Below, in pieces: positions 1 through 11,854 of a DNA stretch of 64,000 nt. The stretch's first letter is position 1. Each line of letters opens with the position of its first letter. The position numbers and the translations under genes are program-made. The DNA is from Aspidapion aeneum (lineage: Eukaryota; Arthropoda; Insecta; Coleoptera; Brentidae): NCBI GenBank assembly GCA_963576565.1, contig OY755044.1:43838735-43902734 (forward strand). Reading direction: 5' to 3'. The notes beneath the pieces were generated by a model. It was given only the letters and a program-made list of their open reading frames with translations. It was not told the origin of the DNA and made no database searches.

Positions 1-1553
1 GCCTGGCGAGGCTTCCAGGATGCAGTGACCCTAGTTCCACTACCAGAACGGGCCATCGCCATTTTTAGTTGCGTTTCGCTGCGAGTTCATACGAGTCAGT
101 CAGGTAGCAGATACGGTTTGTGCAATTTTCGTTAAAATAATTACCTTTTGTAGAAACAAACATGGTAAATTAAAAGCACAGTTATTAATAATGATAGTGA
201 ATACATATTTGGATAGGAATATACACCAGTTGTGTGGAAAAGATGGCATATAGTTAAAGAACAACAAATTTGTATGCAGTGATTTAAATGAAGCATCACA
301 AAATTAGGTAAGAAAAGTAAACAAAAGTAAAAAAAATGTTTTGTATGGAATATCGCATACCTAACGTTATAGGTAATCAGACAGGGAATGCGACAATTCA
401 CCGCGGACGATTAGCCGCCGGACCTTAAGCCGCGTATTCATTTGAGGCAGAATTCGCAAGCCTCGCAGTGGGACCAAACGAATGCTTCGTTGCATTCATG
501 CTAAAGTGAATATGCGCCTTGAAATTGTTTGCCTTGTATTCACTTGGGCATGAATTTTTGGCCTCGTAGCGAGGCACTTTCTACAAAATTATTGTTTACA
601 AATTTCCTTTACTGAGTGTCGAGTTCACGAAAACCTCAACTGACTGTTGCTGCCCTGCGTTTCCAAAATAGAATAATTTTATTTCCGTTATTTATGTTAC
701 TTTATCTTTAGAGATATATAAAAAATATATATTTTTTCACTGTTAAAAAACATATATTTTTCAATGTTAGAAAAACAATTCTTTTCCACTGTTAAAAATC
801 AATATTTTTTTAAAAACACTTTAAAACGTCAGAAAACGGGTTATTAAGCTTATTTTTTACTATGAATAGGACGTTAGAACTAACATCCAACCTAACGTTA
901 TGTTCTTAAATTAAACATTATTTTGACATTATTAAAATGTTTTTATGTTTAGTGGGGTGGAGCCTTGGAAACAGTTTTTTGTAAATATCTCAGAAACTAA
1001 AGCTTTTACATGGTTTTTGGTAATAATACAAATTATTAAGCAAAATATAGTCTACTAAATTCTGAATTAAACCGAACCGAACCGAACCGCATATTTGATT
1101 CTCCGTTCAAAAGTTAGTATTTTTAAAATTTTTTAATTGTCAAAAGGATGAAAATCTAATAAGCTCGTCAGAGCGGCGAACGCTATACGCTAAAAATAAT
1201 ACTTTCTCTAGCCACTGCTACCCGGGCTAGAAAAGTAAAAATTCGGGTTGCTGCAATTCTTCACAATCTGAAAAATCTAACAAAATTTGACAAAATGTGG
1301 CGCTTAAGATTTCTCGTTTAAAAGGCAATTTTTAAACTTAAAAACTTACCTACAATTTCTCACTTTTTGCAAGATGTAGCTTCACGATATAATTTATTTT
1401 TTTAAACAAAAACGCCTAATTCGTTGCAACTTTTTATTTAAAAAACTGCAAATAAATACACCAAGAAACTGACATGTCAAATATTAAAATACTTTTTAGA
1501 GTTAAAAAGTATTTTCTCATCGTCATTCCACCTTAAAAACGAAATAATGAAAC
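1..1553. other. AT-rich stretch without a recognisable gene
   Basis: No convincing coding region or intact mobile element is visible. A GC-richer patch at about 390-590 contains several CG dinucleotides and CCTCG/CGAGG words but no long open frame. Positions 1073-1090 hold a short run of AACCG repeats, a motif that returns inside the foldback element near 47200 and at 50560-50720. The rest is poly-A/T-rich sequence. Confidence 0.6.
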
Positions 1554-1903
1554 TACCCCAGTAACACCGGACGTCCCTGGAACGTACTTTTTTGGTCACT
1601 TTAGGTCCCAACGTCTCCATACCTAAAAAGTACGTTTTAAAAACCTTTAAAATGAAAAGATTAAAAAATGTCCATTATGGACGTTTTTAAAACATACTTT
1701 TTAAGCCTTTCGAGGTCCTCAATATTCTCCTACCTACCTAAACGGATGTTTTAAAAACTCGCAAAACATTACGTTTTAAACCGTACTTTTAAGGTCCCTC
1801 AGGGCCTCAACATTTGCGTACTTAAAAAGTACGTTTTTAAACGTACTAGAAAGGAAGTTTTAAAAACGCGCAAATCGGGACGTTTACAAAACGTACTTTT
1901 TAG
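1554..1903. repeat. Palindromic ~100-110 bp tandem satellite
   Basis: About three to four diverged units are spaced roughly 90-110 bp apart (anchors near 1582, 1692, 1781 and 1890). Each unit contains the self-complementary core AAAAAGTACGTTTT and a GGTCCC word. The last unit runs directly into a truncated reverse-transcriptase frame at 1904. A single related block at 39538-39665 directly follows the 3' end of another element of the same retroelement family. Confidence 0.7.
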
Positions 1904-2377
1904 AAAGAAGAAGAAGAGCAAAGTGCGTTTCGTGCAGGCAGATCTTGTAGTGATAATGTTTTTTGTCTTAAACAAGTAATTGAGAAAAGGAGTGCCAGAG
2001 ATATAGAGACTCATGTTACCTTTGTGGACCTACAAAAAGCATATGATACCGTTCCAGTAGAAAAATTGTGGACAGTGTTAGAACAAACTAATATCAATCA
2101 TACATATATAAAAGCGATAAAAGAACTTTACATAGGGTCAAAATCTAAAATTAAAATTGGAAATCGACTTTCAAAAGAATTCCAGGTAACGAAAGGCTTA
2201 AGACAGGGATGTTGTATCTCTCCAGCTCTTTTTAAAATATATATTGCAGTAGGTCTAGAAAACTGGAAACGTAAAGTACAGGGAATGGGAATACAACTTA
2301 ACGACCGTTTTACCATATACACACTACAGTTTGCTGACGACCAAGTAATTGTAGCTAATGATAAAGAAGACATTTAG
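1904..2377 (+). pseudogene. RTE-like reverse transcriptase fragment
   Basis: This is the central palm part of a non-LTR reverse transcriptase. It opens directly after a TAG at 1901-1903 with EEEQSAFRAGRS. It then shows the A-motif VDLQKAYDTVP near 2021, the B-motif GLRQGCCISPALFKIYI near 2200, and the catalytic C-motif FADDQ near 2331. Both ends are truncated: the endonuclease domain and C-terminal tail are missing and the frame stops right after DKEDI. The protein closely resembles the longer copy at 41543-44014 (minus strand), so both belong to one family. I place it near the RTE clade from the endonuclease and tail seen in the longer copy; clade assignment is tentative. It abuts the 1554-1903 satellite, which suggests insertion into or recombination with that satellite. 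Confidence 0.9.
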
Positions 2378-2382
2378 TATAT

Positions 2383-3235
2383 TGTCACACAGATCATAAT
2401 TAAACTATCCCAAAGTGATTTTTATCTAAATAAAACAGATGCACTTCGTATTACTTTAATTATTGGGATCCATATAAATTAAAGGCGTGCATCTATTATT
2501 AAAATAAATACCAAGTTATTGGCAATAATAATAATTGTGGTACCTAAGTATCGAAAACTATCGTCACTAGCAATATTGCTGAATTTGCAATAATTTAATA
2601 TAAAAATCGATGTAACACACCATACAAATGACCAGTACCCGGGGTCCACTCCTAACTAAGCGTTCGTAACCAGTTTCTGGAAGTTCTGCTCAGCGGCGTA
2701 GCGTGCCCGAAAGGGCGGGGGGGGGGGGGGGGGGGGGCGACAGCTAAAAAAGGCGCCTCTGAAAACTGATGAAAAATCTTACGGCAAAAAAAACCAAAAG
2801 GTCAAAAAGGCGCCTCTCACAAATCTTGCAAAAAAAGAACCGCGCCGTAGAAATTTGAACCGCGCCGTCTCCAAAAAAAAAAAAACAAAAAAAAAAGGTC
2901 ATCATATGTCAGGGGGCGGCCGATAAGTCACAAGGGCGCCTCTGACGAAATCTTGCAACTAAAAAAAAAGGTCATCATGTATGAGGGGGCGGCCGATACG
3001 ACACAAGGGCGCCTCTCCCACCTATGGGGCGCCACTACCCTCGGGGCGGGGGGGGCGACGAACCCCCCCGCGCCCCCCCCACGCTACGCCGCTGGTTCTG
3101 CTGTGCTTCGTAACCAGTTTCTGGACGTCGTCTCATTTGCCCCTTAACTGAGCGTTCGTAACCAGTTTCTGGACGTCCGCTGAGCTTCGTAACCAGTTTC
3201 TGGACGTCGTCTCTTTTTTAACCCTGAACCTGTGG
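2383..3235 (+). repeat. Dispersed repeat R1, copy 1, interrupted by a MITE
   Basis: The sequence from CACACAGATCATAATTAAAC to GGTCCTGTGTACTG is repeated in the same orientation at 23378-23745, with very few differences. It contains two or three short tandem copies of TTCGTAACCAGTTTCTGGAC. Copy 1 is longer because a MITE occupies 2691-3094 and an extra subrepeat is present at about 3140-3200. No coding capacity is seen. Confidence 0.85.
2691..3094. mobile_element. hAT-type MITE with 8-bp target duplication
   Basis: A 404-bp element starts CAGCGGCGTAGCGTG and ends CACGCTACGCCGCTG, a perfect 15-bp terminal inverted repeat. It is flanked on both sides by GTTCTGCT (2683-2690 and 3095-3102). The second R1 copy near 23660 lacks it, confirming an insertion. 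CAG...CTG ends with an 8-bp duplication are the hAT superfamily pattern. There is no transposase inside. Long G and C runs (about 2717-2737 and 3050-3080) sit near the two ends. Confidence 0.9.
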
Positions 3236-3740
3236 TCCTGTGTACTGGTCCGGCCGGAATATAATAACTTGGATTCAATTTCATGATAGTAGGTTCACCT
3301 TTAGATGGTTTGATGCTATCGGTCCGTCGGGAGAATCGTTAGTTATATCCCGTTGCCCGATCCAATGGGGTCCGGCTGGAATATAATGACCTGGGGATAA
3401 ACTATTCCTATTATTTTTTGAATTTTTGTTTTTCTTAGTAAAAAGGGGATTATTGACAGGTCATCGAAATAAAAAATCCGAAAGCCCCTATAGTCGTTTC
3501 GACTTATTTTTTCAAGGAAAATTTTATTAGAATTATAATCTTACGTGTAATATTCTGTATGCCATTTCGGCCTAAGTTAATATTTCAAGCCCCATGGATA
3601 TTTTTTTCCACACGTCTTATTGGTACTTTAGTACTAAGCCCTTTATTTTCTCAAAAATAACATAACACCCACTCAACATTTGAGAGTTGAGATCGAGGGG
3701 TCATCGGCACCCTAAAATTTTGTACAGCGTCCAACAGGAC
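3236..3740. other. Spacer with candidate terminal repeat of the complex
   Basis: No gene is seen. Two direct copies of a GTCCGG(C/T)(C/T)GGAATATAAT motif occur at about 3248 and 3370. At 3681-3710 the words TTGAGAGT and CGAGGGGTCATC are mirrored in inverse orientation at 21768-21799, on the far side of the minisatellite complex, so this may be the left terminus of the whole complex. Confidence 0.45.
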
Positions 3741-4380
3741 TTGAGTACTGTTGGGTACTGTCGTGTACTGTCGAGTACTGTTGGGTCCTGTCGAGTACTG
3801 TTGAGTACTGTCGTGTACTGTTGGGTCCTGTCGAGTACTGTCGTGTACTGTTGGGTCCTGTCGTGTACTGTCGAGTACTGTTGAGTCCTGTTGAGTACTG
3901 TCGTGTACTGTTGGGTCCTGTCGTGTACTGTCGAGTACTGTTGGGTCCTGTCGAGTACTGTTGAGTACTGTCGTGTACTGTTGGGTCCTGTCGTGTACTG
4001 TCGAGTACTGTCGTGTACTGTTGGGTCCTGTCTTGTACTGTCGAGTACTGTCGAGTACTGTCGGGTCCTGTTGAGTACTGTCGTGTACTGTTGGGTCCTG
4101 TCGTGTACTGTCGAGTACTGTTGGGTCCTGTCGAGTACTGTCGTGTACTGTTGGGTCCTGTCGTGTACTGTCGAATACTGTTGGGTCCTGTTGGGTACTG
4201 TCGTGTACTGTCGAGTACTGTTGGGTCCTGTCGAGTACTGTTGGGTCCTGTCAAGTACTGTCGTGTCCTGTTGGGTCCTGTAGATTACTGTTAAGTACTG
4301 TCGTGTTCTGTTGGGTCCTGTCAAGTACTGTCGTGTCCTGTTGGGTCCTGTAGAGTACTGTTAAGTACTGTCGTGTTCTG
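3741..4380 (+). repeat. 10-bp minisatellite array 1
   Basis: About 64 uninterrupted units of TGT(C/T)G(A/T/G)GT(A/C)C. Units ending TAC carry A or T at position 6, while units ending TCC carry G, with few exceptions. There are no spacers, so it is not CRISPR. Because 10 is not a multiple of 3 and the unit lacks stops, several frames stay open for hundreds of bases; these frames are artefacts. Confidence 0.97.
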
Positions 4381-5130
4381 TATGGAAAAAATTATAAAAT
4401 TTTAATAATTAGAGACATAAAAAGGTCGTTTTGGTGCAAAAGCAGTGGCGGTCTGTGGGGTGCAAAGCTGGAGGAGCGAAAATCGACTTGAAGGTGGAAA
4501 CTATGATTTTATTTAAACTATATTGAGTAATTGTAATTACACAATTAAGATCTGGTAAGGACCTACCCAGTTTTTAACTTTTTTTTTCTTTCAAAAACTG
4601 TTTTTTTTTTCATAATATTACTGAAGTAGGGATGCAGTTCTAAATAAATTTGTGTGTATGTATGGATAGTATAAGGTGTTGCACGCTCGACTGCAGATCC
4701 AAAGGCCATGAGTTCGATTCTCACATAAAACTTTTTTTTTTTTCAAACAACTTTAAATTAAAATTTGCTAATGACTAATTAATACGGGTTGCTTACGTGA
4801 TGGTCATGAATATTTATACAGTGTCTCAAAATCTCTCTGCACTTTATTTGCATTAGAATTAACCTTATTCGTATTAAAAATAACGATATAACAACTATCA
4901 GATTCTCGATCAAATTTTTAACTTTTGTTTATTAAAATTAAAAAACATATTAATAAAACAAAAAATGGAAATTATACAAAAATTGGCAACGGTGGATACA
5001 CTTTAATCAGCAGGCGTTGAAAAGCAAACGATCCCGCCCTCGATCTCGCCACTGCTTTTGCACCAAAACCTCGACCAAAACGACCTTTTTATGTCTCTAA
5101 CTATTAAAATTTTATAATTTTTTCCATACA
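4381..5130 (+). repeat. X unit between two inverted flanks
   Basis: A tRNA-headed repeat unit (core 4444-5050) whose two flanks, 4381-4443 and 5051-5130, are reverse complements of each other (the GTGCAAAAG side and the CTTTTGCAC side). Arrays 1 and 2 in opposite orientation lie outside, so 3741-5348 is a local foldback. The core begins CAGTGGCGGTCTGTGG, like a hAT end, but no direct target duplication is seen. An A box and a B box of a tRNA-like promoter lie at 4661-4725. Two CTCG micro-insertions are present (4905-4908 and 5070-5073). Confidence 0.8.
4661..4725 (+). other. tRNA-Cys-like RNA polymerase III head of X units
   Basis: A SINE-type tRNA-derived segment with an A-box-like GGATAGTATAAGGTG, an anticodon-arm-like CGACTGCAGATCCAA (GCA in the loop, as in tRNA-Cys) and a B box AGTTCGATTC. 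The acceptor stem does not close properly, so it is not a functional tRNA. The other copies are at about 6498-6562 (-), 13045-13108 (-), 15482-15546 (+), 17989-18054 (+) and 20366-20431 (+). A T-rich run follows in each, as expected for a Pol III terminator. Confidence 0.7.
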
Positions 5131-5348
5131 GAACACGACAGTACTTAACAGTACTCTACAGGACCTTCGACAGGACCCAACAGGACACGACAGTACTTGA
5201 CAGGACCCAACAGAACACGACAGTACTTAACAGTAATCTACAGGACCCAACAGGACACGACAGTACTCAACAGGACCCGACAGGACCCAACAGTACACGA
5301 CAGGACCCAACAGGACCACGACAGTACCTGACAGGACCCAACAGGACT
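5131..5348 (-). repeat. 10-bp minisatellite array 2 (inverted, short)
   Basis: About 20 units of the same minisatellite as array 1 but in reverse orientation. It includes a mutated micro-insertion (TTCG between two ACAGGACC words at about 5158-5177), which appears unmutated as CTCG in array 3. Confidence 0.93.
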
Positions 5349-6844
5349 GAATTATTTTGGTTCATATCATTCATTCATAAAAATATAAAAATAAACGGAT
5401 TTTTTTTGTCTCGTTTTTTGTCCATACCAATAAAAATTTATTTTTGATAAAAGTTCAATAAAAGAGGGACGAAGAGGGATCAATTCCCTCGCAAAATACT
5501 CGATAAAGTATATTCAACTCGGTATTCAAAGTATTTTTTAGGGACACAAAGAAGTGCAAAGAAGACAAAAATACGCAAAAATATTTTACAATACCCTCGG
5601 TAATTGCACTATTAGTCTATGCTTCAGTTTAGATCTTGTAATGACCTACCCAGATTTTTATTTGTTTTTATATTCCAGATTGGATTTTTTTTAAATATTA
5701 CTGACGCAATCGAGATGTAGCTCAAAAAGATATTCTATATAAGTTTATAGATAGCATAAAGTGTGGAGTGTTTGACTCATGGGTTCGAGGCCCACACAGC
5801 ATTTTTTTTTCTTTTAAACAACTTTAATTAAAATTTAACAGCAATGTATATTTAGTATATTTTAAAGAATTTTGTTTTTGTATTGGACTCGATTGGAACC
5901 GATTAAAGATTAGCGCTTGAAAAGCAAACGATTTCAAATAGGTTAGGACGGGATAGGTTTCCGATCAATTGACCAAGGTTAGGTTTTGTTTCGGTTTGGT
6001 TTAACCTCGGGTTTAACAACGATTTCAACCTCCCAAAACGAGGACAGGAAAGTTTTAATTTTAAAAATTTCGCCTTTTATCCGACTTTTATCTAATATTC
6101 TCATTTTGAAATTCCCGCAGAGACAGTTTTACACGAGGTTTTACATTGGGATCGTTTGCTTTTCAACGCCTGCTGATCGACTGCTGATTAAAGTGTATCC
6201 ACCGTTGCCAATATTTGAATAATTTCCATTTTTTGTTTTATTAATATGTTTTTTAATTTTAATAAACAAAAGTTAAAAAAGATCAATGGAGGCATTTTGG
6301 GTCAGTTAAAATAACAAAAAAATTTGATAGTTGTTATATCGTTATTTTTAATACGAATAAGGTTAATTCTAATGCAAATAAAGTGCAGAGAGATTTTGAG
6401 ACACTGTATAAATATTCATGACCATCACGTAAGCAACCCGTATTAATTAGTCATTAGCAAATTTTAATTTAAAGTTGTTTGAAAAAAAAAAGTTTTATGT
6501 GAGAATCGAACTCATGGCCTTTGGATCTGCAGTCGAGCGTGCAACACCTTATACTATCCATACATACACAGAAATTTATTTAGAACTGCATCCCTACTTC
6601 AGTAATATTATGAAAAAAAAAAGTTTTTGAAAGATAAAAAAAAAGTTAAAAACTGGGTAGGTCCTTACCAGATCTTAATAGTGTAATTACAATTACTCAA
6701 TATAGTTTAAATAAAATCATAATTTCCACCTTCAAGTCGATTTTCGCTCCTCCAGCTTTGCACCCCACAGACCGCCACTGCTTTTGCACCAAAACGACCT
6801 TTTTATGTCTCTATTTATTAAAATTTTATAATTTTTTCCATACA
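5349..6844. repeat. Y unit joined tail to tail with a reversed X unit (dimer 1)
   Basis: Y (5349 to about 6150) and reversed X (about 6150-6844) meet at a GATCGTTTGCTTTTC junction. Their tRNA-like heads (Y at 5750-5798 and X at 6498-6562) point toward each other. X and Y are diverged relatives: both carry a GACCTACCCAG block before the head and TTTAAACAACTTTAA-like sequence after it. This Y head has lost 14 bp of the anticodon arm. Micro-insertions with 8-bp duplications are at 6006-6009 and 6134-6137, with a 3-bp relative at 6178-6180. Confidence 0.85.
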
Positions 6845-7881
6845 AAACACGACAGTACCTAACAGTACTCTACAGGACCCTCGACAGGACCCAACAGGAC
6901 ACGACAGTACTTGACAGGACCCAACAGAACACGACAGTACTTAACAGTAATCTACAGGACCCAACAGGACACGACAGTACTCAACAGTACTCTACAGGAC
7001 CCAACAGTACTCGACAGTACACGACAGTACTCAACAGTACTCGACAGGACCCAACAGTACTCGACAGTACACGACAGTACCCAACAGTACTCAACAGTAC
7101 ACGACAGTACTCGACAGGACCCAACAGTACTCGACAGTACACGACAGTACCCAACAGTACTCAACAGGACCCAACAGTACACGACAGGACCCAACAGTAC
7201 ACGACAGTACTCAACAGGACCCAACAGTACACGACAGTACTCGACAGTACCCAACAGTACTCAACAGGACCCAACAGTACTCGACAGTACTCAACTGTAC
7301 TCGACAGGACCCAACAGTACTCGACAGTACACGACAGTACCCAACAGTACTCAACAGGACCCAACAGTACTCGACAGTACACGACAGTACCCAACAGTAC
7401 TCAACAGGACCCAACAGTACATGACAGGACCCAACAGTACTCGACAGTACACGACAGTACCCAACAGTATTCGACAGTACACGACAGGACCCAACAGTAC
7501 ACGACAGTACTCAACAGGACCCAACAGTACTCGACAGTACCCAACAGTACTCAACAGGACCCAACAGTACACGACAGTACTCAACAGTACTCGACAGGAC
7601 CCAACAGTACTCGACAGTACACGACAGTACCCAACAGTACTCAACAGGACCCAACAGTACACGACAGGACCCAACAGTACTCGACAGTACACGACAGTAC
7701 CCAACAGTATTCGACAGTACACGACAGGACCCAACAGTACACGACAGTACTCAACAGGACCCAACAGTACTCGACAGTACACGACAGGACCCAACAGTAC
7801 ACGACAGTACTCAACAGGACCCGACAGGACCCAACAGTACACGACAGGACCCAACAGGACCACGACAGGACCCAACAGGAC
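6845..7881 (-). repeat. 10-bp minisatellite array 3
   Basis: About 103 units in reverse orientation (GTAC/GGACC(C/T) type read on the plus strand). Longer super-patterns recur, for example blocks of three to seven units repeated around 7320-7480 and 7560-7720, indicating internal segment duplication. One CTCG micro-insertion between two ACAGGACC words lies at 6880-6883. Confidence 0.97.
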
Positions 7882-8201
7882 TGAATTATTTAATATATAT
7901 AAATATAAAAATAAACGGACTTTTTTTTTCTCGTTTTTTGTCCATACCAATAAAATTTATTTTTGATAAAAGTTCAATAAAAGAGGGACGAAGAGGGATC
8001 AATTCCCTCGCAAAATACTCGATAAAGTATATTCAACTCGGTATTCAAAGTATTTTTTAGGGACACAAAGAAGTGCAAAGAAGACAAAAATACGCAAAAA
8101 TATTTTACAATACCCTCGGTAATTGCACTATTAGCGAGACTATTAGTCTATGCTTCAGTGTAGATCTTGTAATGACCTATCCAGATTTTTATTTGTTTAT
8201 A
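7882..8201 (+). repeat. 5' part of Y unit 2, cut by a transposon
   Basis: Matches 5349-5680. It carries the micro-insertion ACTATTAG-CGAG-ACTATTAG at 8127-8146, absent from Y1 at the same place. The unit resumes at 12240 after the inserted transposon. Confidence 0.9.
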
Positions 8202-8384
8202 TGGGCAATTCCCCCAATAGGAAGCATCTGCTGTCCCTGGCTAATTGCTCTTTTAATATTAAAGTATATGTATATATTATTAATACAGTGGTTAATACTA
8301 AACCTGGCTAATTTGGGCATCTATAAATTTTTTTCAAGTTATGCTCTTTTAACAGAAAAAATTAAGGCCAAATGAAGAAAACAT

Positions 8385-9112
8385 CATTAGCGTGGATGTC
8401 CCTGGACTAATTTTTTCCGAAACAAGTTATATTATTTAAAGGTATTTGAAGTTAATCTTACCTTTTGTGATTTACTATATGTTAAAAAAAAGTGCTTAAA
8501 TGATATTGTATAACAATTATTTTAAAATGCTGATAATCAATATAAATATCCCTGATGAAATTTTGTCCCCAAGTATGAGCATCATTAGAATGGATCACTA
8601 AAAAACAGTTCAAAATACCGGCCAAAACCAAACGAATAGTAACAGTCGCTTACCCCTGCATTCCTATCCCTTCCAGTTGTCTAATATCACAACCCAAGGA
8701 CAAGTGTCTGCAAGTCAGTGTAGCGCAATTCGTCAAAGAGTAAACGAGAGCACGTGCGTACTTTTTTGTGTTACCATTAGAGTGGAGTAAGTTTTATTTA
8801 TCAAAATTATTTTGTTTTTATTAAACTTTTTGTGGATGTGTTACCTTTTTCTTTACACTTCTTTTTAATTGCAGTTATTTTTTTAATTTTCGATGTTGAA
8901 TTAACATTAATTCTCCCTATAATCTTAACAATAAAAATTTCAAAAAGCCATTTATCAGTGGGTATAATTATAAAGAGAAAAAAAATTAACAGGTACTTTT
9001 TTTTAGTAGAAATATATCAGTTAGTCATTAGAGTGGATTTTATTTTTCACCATTAGAGTGTCTTTTATGTATGGTTTATATCCACGCTAATGACGCAATA
9101 GCCACTCTAATG
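8385..9112. promoter_or_regulatory. Left cluster of CATTAGNGTGG iterons
   Basis: Copies of CATTAG(C/A)GTGGATG or close variants are at 8385-8398, 8583-8596, 8775-8787, 9026-9039 and 9051-9062 in plus orientation, and at 9079-9092 and 9102-9112 in minus orientation. They lie between the left inverted repeat and the transposase start. Repeated subterminal motifs of this kind commonly bind a transposase; that role is inferred here. Confidence 0.7.
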
Positions 9113-9155
9113 TTTTTGTTTTTCATTTTAAGGAGATCATCCATACTTTAAAGGA

Positions 9156-11854
9156 ATGGGTCGCAAAAAGCTGAGTGAGGAGGAGAAAAAACGTCGAAAA
9201 AGAGAATGTGAGAAAAGAAGAAGACAAAAAATTAAAGCCAGTCCAGAAAGATACAAAATCGAACAAGAAAAAAAGCACCTAATTTATGAAAGGGCAAAGG
9301 AAAAAGGGGTTGTGAAATTAAAAGAAAAAATGACTAGAAGAGAACTGAAAACAAAAAGAAAAAGTTGGAAAGAAAGCTCAAAACGTTATAGAGATCGTAA
9401 AATATTTTTACTTAATTTGGAAAAAAATACACCTCCTTCCAGTGACTACGAACAAAGCGAAGAGGATAGATATTTGAATGAAAATGAATCCCATAGTCCA
9501 AGTAGATCTGCTTCAGTATCCGACCAACACAGCGTCAGTGCTACACCACTAAATACACCTACAAGCTCAGTATCTAGACAGACACTTCAAGGATTAAAAA
9601 TAAAAAACTAAAATAAGGCAAAAGCATATAGAGCACTTTAAAAGTTGCGGCGCGAGAACCAAAATTTAAAATCTAAATTTGAATATTATAAAAAAAAATA
9701 TTTCAGAGTTGTAAAGAAAAAAGACGAAAAAAAAGTTTTAAGTCCAAAATCAAAGGTTACAGAACTGCTTAAAAATTCGCCAAAAGTTCCTGAATCCGTA
9801 CAACGAAAATTGCTTTTTGGAGAGGCACTAAAAGAAGACTTGTCATCTAAATTTAGTAACCTAAAAGATCAGAAATCTAAGCAGTTATTCACTAAAATAG
9901 TACAAGGCGAAAATTTAAAAAAATACAAACTTCTAAAAGATGCACAAGATTTTCTTCCAAAAGCACTCCGTAGATCTAACAAAAACAGGACAGAGATTTT
10001 TCAGTACGAACGGAAATCATTTCAGGGATTCAGTTTTGTTAGAAAAGCTGTGCATGATTTTTATTTAAACGACCAAAATTCACGTGTGTGTCCTGGCAAA
10101 AAGGAAACTATAACAAAAAAATCGAGAAAAGTTCAAAAAAGGTATCTGAACAATACTTTAAAAAATTTGTACAACCAGTTTAAGTCTGAATATCCATCTT
10201 TATCTGTATCATATGCCACATTTTGTAAGCTTCGGCCATTTTGGGTTGTTGCCCCAAAGCTATCTGGACGTGACACATGTTTGTGCATATTGCATGAAAA
10301 TGTAAACTTTGTTATTTCCAGCTTGTACAAAAATAAAATCATCAAGCAAAAAGATGCTGACGAAATTCTTGAAAACTTGTGTTGCTCGAAAAATAATGAG
10401 ATATGTTTAGCAGGAAATTGTGAAGAGTGTAAATCTAAAACAATTTTTTTCCATGTGGAAAATCAAACATGGAAAAAACCAATTGAGTATGAAAAATGGA
10501 TTACTCTAAAAGAAAATCGAATAAGTGCTAAAACAAAAAAAGGAATAGTTGTGCAAATAACCAGAAAAGAAAAAATTCAGACTAAGCTGGAAGTAGTGAT
10601 ACAAGAATTGGAATACTTTAAACCAAAGTTCTTAAAACATGTCTTAAACATTACTCATCAATATCAAGCTATTAAGACATTAAAGAATGAGATGAACGAA
10701 AATGAAATTCTATTTCATGTAGACTTCTCTGAAAATTTTTTATGCAAATATGGAACAGAAGCTCAATCAGTGCATTTCGGGGCTTCAAGGGATCAAATTA
10801 CCCTTCATACAGGTATGATGTACCACAAAAAATAAAAAAGAAGGGTTTTGCACTGTATCGAAATCTTTAAGACATGATCCAGCATCCATCATGGCACACA
10901 TGGAAGTCATTATACAACATTACACTTCTATCATAGAGTCTGAAATCACTACATGTCACTTTCTGTCTGATAGCCCAAGCACCCAGTATCGAAATAAGAA
11001 GGTATTTTTTTATTTGCAGTATATTTTACCCAGAATATTTCCAAACCTTACAAAAATTTCCTGGAATTACTCAGAGTCGGGTCATGGTAAAGGGGCCCCC
11101 GATGGTATTGGTGCTACTGTAAAACGTACTGCAGATAGGCTAGTATCATTTAACCAGGACATAAACAATTTTGATGTTTTTGTTAAAAGTATCAAAGAAA
11201 ATATTCCCAACCTCCATATTGACGTCATAGAAAATGCAAATATTCAAAAATTTGATAATTTTCTACCCTCCAAGTTAAAACCTTTCAAAGGAACCATGGA
11301 AACGCACCAAGTAACCTGGACTCAAGAAAGGAGTGACATATCTCTCAGACGGTTGAGTTGCTTCAACTGCAGCTTTTTAAAATGTAACCATTATGGTATT
11401 GGAAATTCAGTGACTGACAGCCAACATCTTCAAGAAGAAATTAGTACTGTTTCCAGCCACGATATTTCTTTGAAAGATGAAGCTACCAGGATTAACGAAA
11501 ATGATTGGATAACAGCTATATTTGACAATGACTGGTACCCAGGTAATAAATCTTTATTAAATTTTGTTTTGTTTAAATTCGGTTTTGTGTTCTACTAGAT
11601 CGTCTATTCTAAAAAGCTAATTTTTAACATTGTTTTTAGGGATAATTGAAGCCAAGGAAAAAGAAAATCTATTAGTAAATTTCATGCATAAAACAGGAAA
11701 AAGCTTTTTTTGGCCAAAAGTAGCTGACCGGCAAACAGTAAAATTTACTGATATTTTGCTATTATTAAATCATCCTCCTGAACCGGTATCAAGCAGACTT
11801 TTTAGGCTTACAGAATTTGACAAAGTTTATAATATGTTCAAATCTTCAGTTTAA
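9156..11854 (+). pseudogene. DDE transposase, broken, with one intron
   Basis: The gene starts MGRKKLSEEEKKRR. The first ~150 residues are very basic and coiled-coil-like. It continues in the same frame past two TAA codons (9609-9611 and 9639-9641) into RRENQNLKSKFEYYKKK. The middle holds Cys-rich motifs (CLCILH, CCSKNNEICLAGNCEEC) followed by HVDFSENF, the likely first catalytic Asp. A frameshift in the A-rich stretch near 10830-10850 moves the frame to FCTVSKSLRHDPASIMAHM. LSDSPSTQYRNK (second Asp) and SESGHGKGAPDGIG (probable third acidic residue) follow. A clean GT-AG intron (11543-11639) joins NDWYPG to IIEAKEKENLL, a Tudor-like WYPG tail ending near 11854. Known relatives are uncharacterised metazoan transposases. 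With two stops and one frameshift this copy is dead, but otherwise it is full length. Confidence 0.85.
11543..11639 (+). other. 97-bp intron of the transposase gene
   Basis: The donor GTAATAAA and acceptor TTGTTTTTAG flank it. Removing it keeps the frame and restores the conserved D-W-Y-P-G run across the junction, whereas reading through gives a stop at 11596. Confidence 0.8.

Noticed and set aside
3687..4324. Long open frames (up to 207 codons) on both strands within the minisatellite arrays, also at 6911-7966, 13491-14373, 16762-17803, 19320-19771 and 21258-21887
   Set aside because: They follow from a stop-free 10-bp repeat read in several frames at once; no start context, domain or codon pattern supports them.
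3741..4380. CRISPR array
   Set aside because: No unique spacers between repeats, 10-bp period and eukaryotic context.
4661..4725. Functional tRNA gene
   Set aside because: A and B boxes are present but acceptor and other stems do not pair; it is a repeated SINE-type head.
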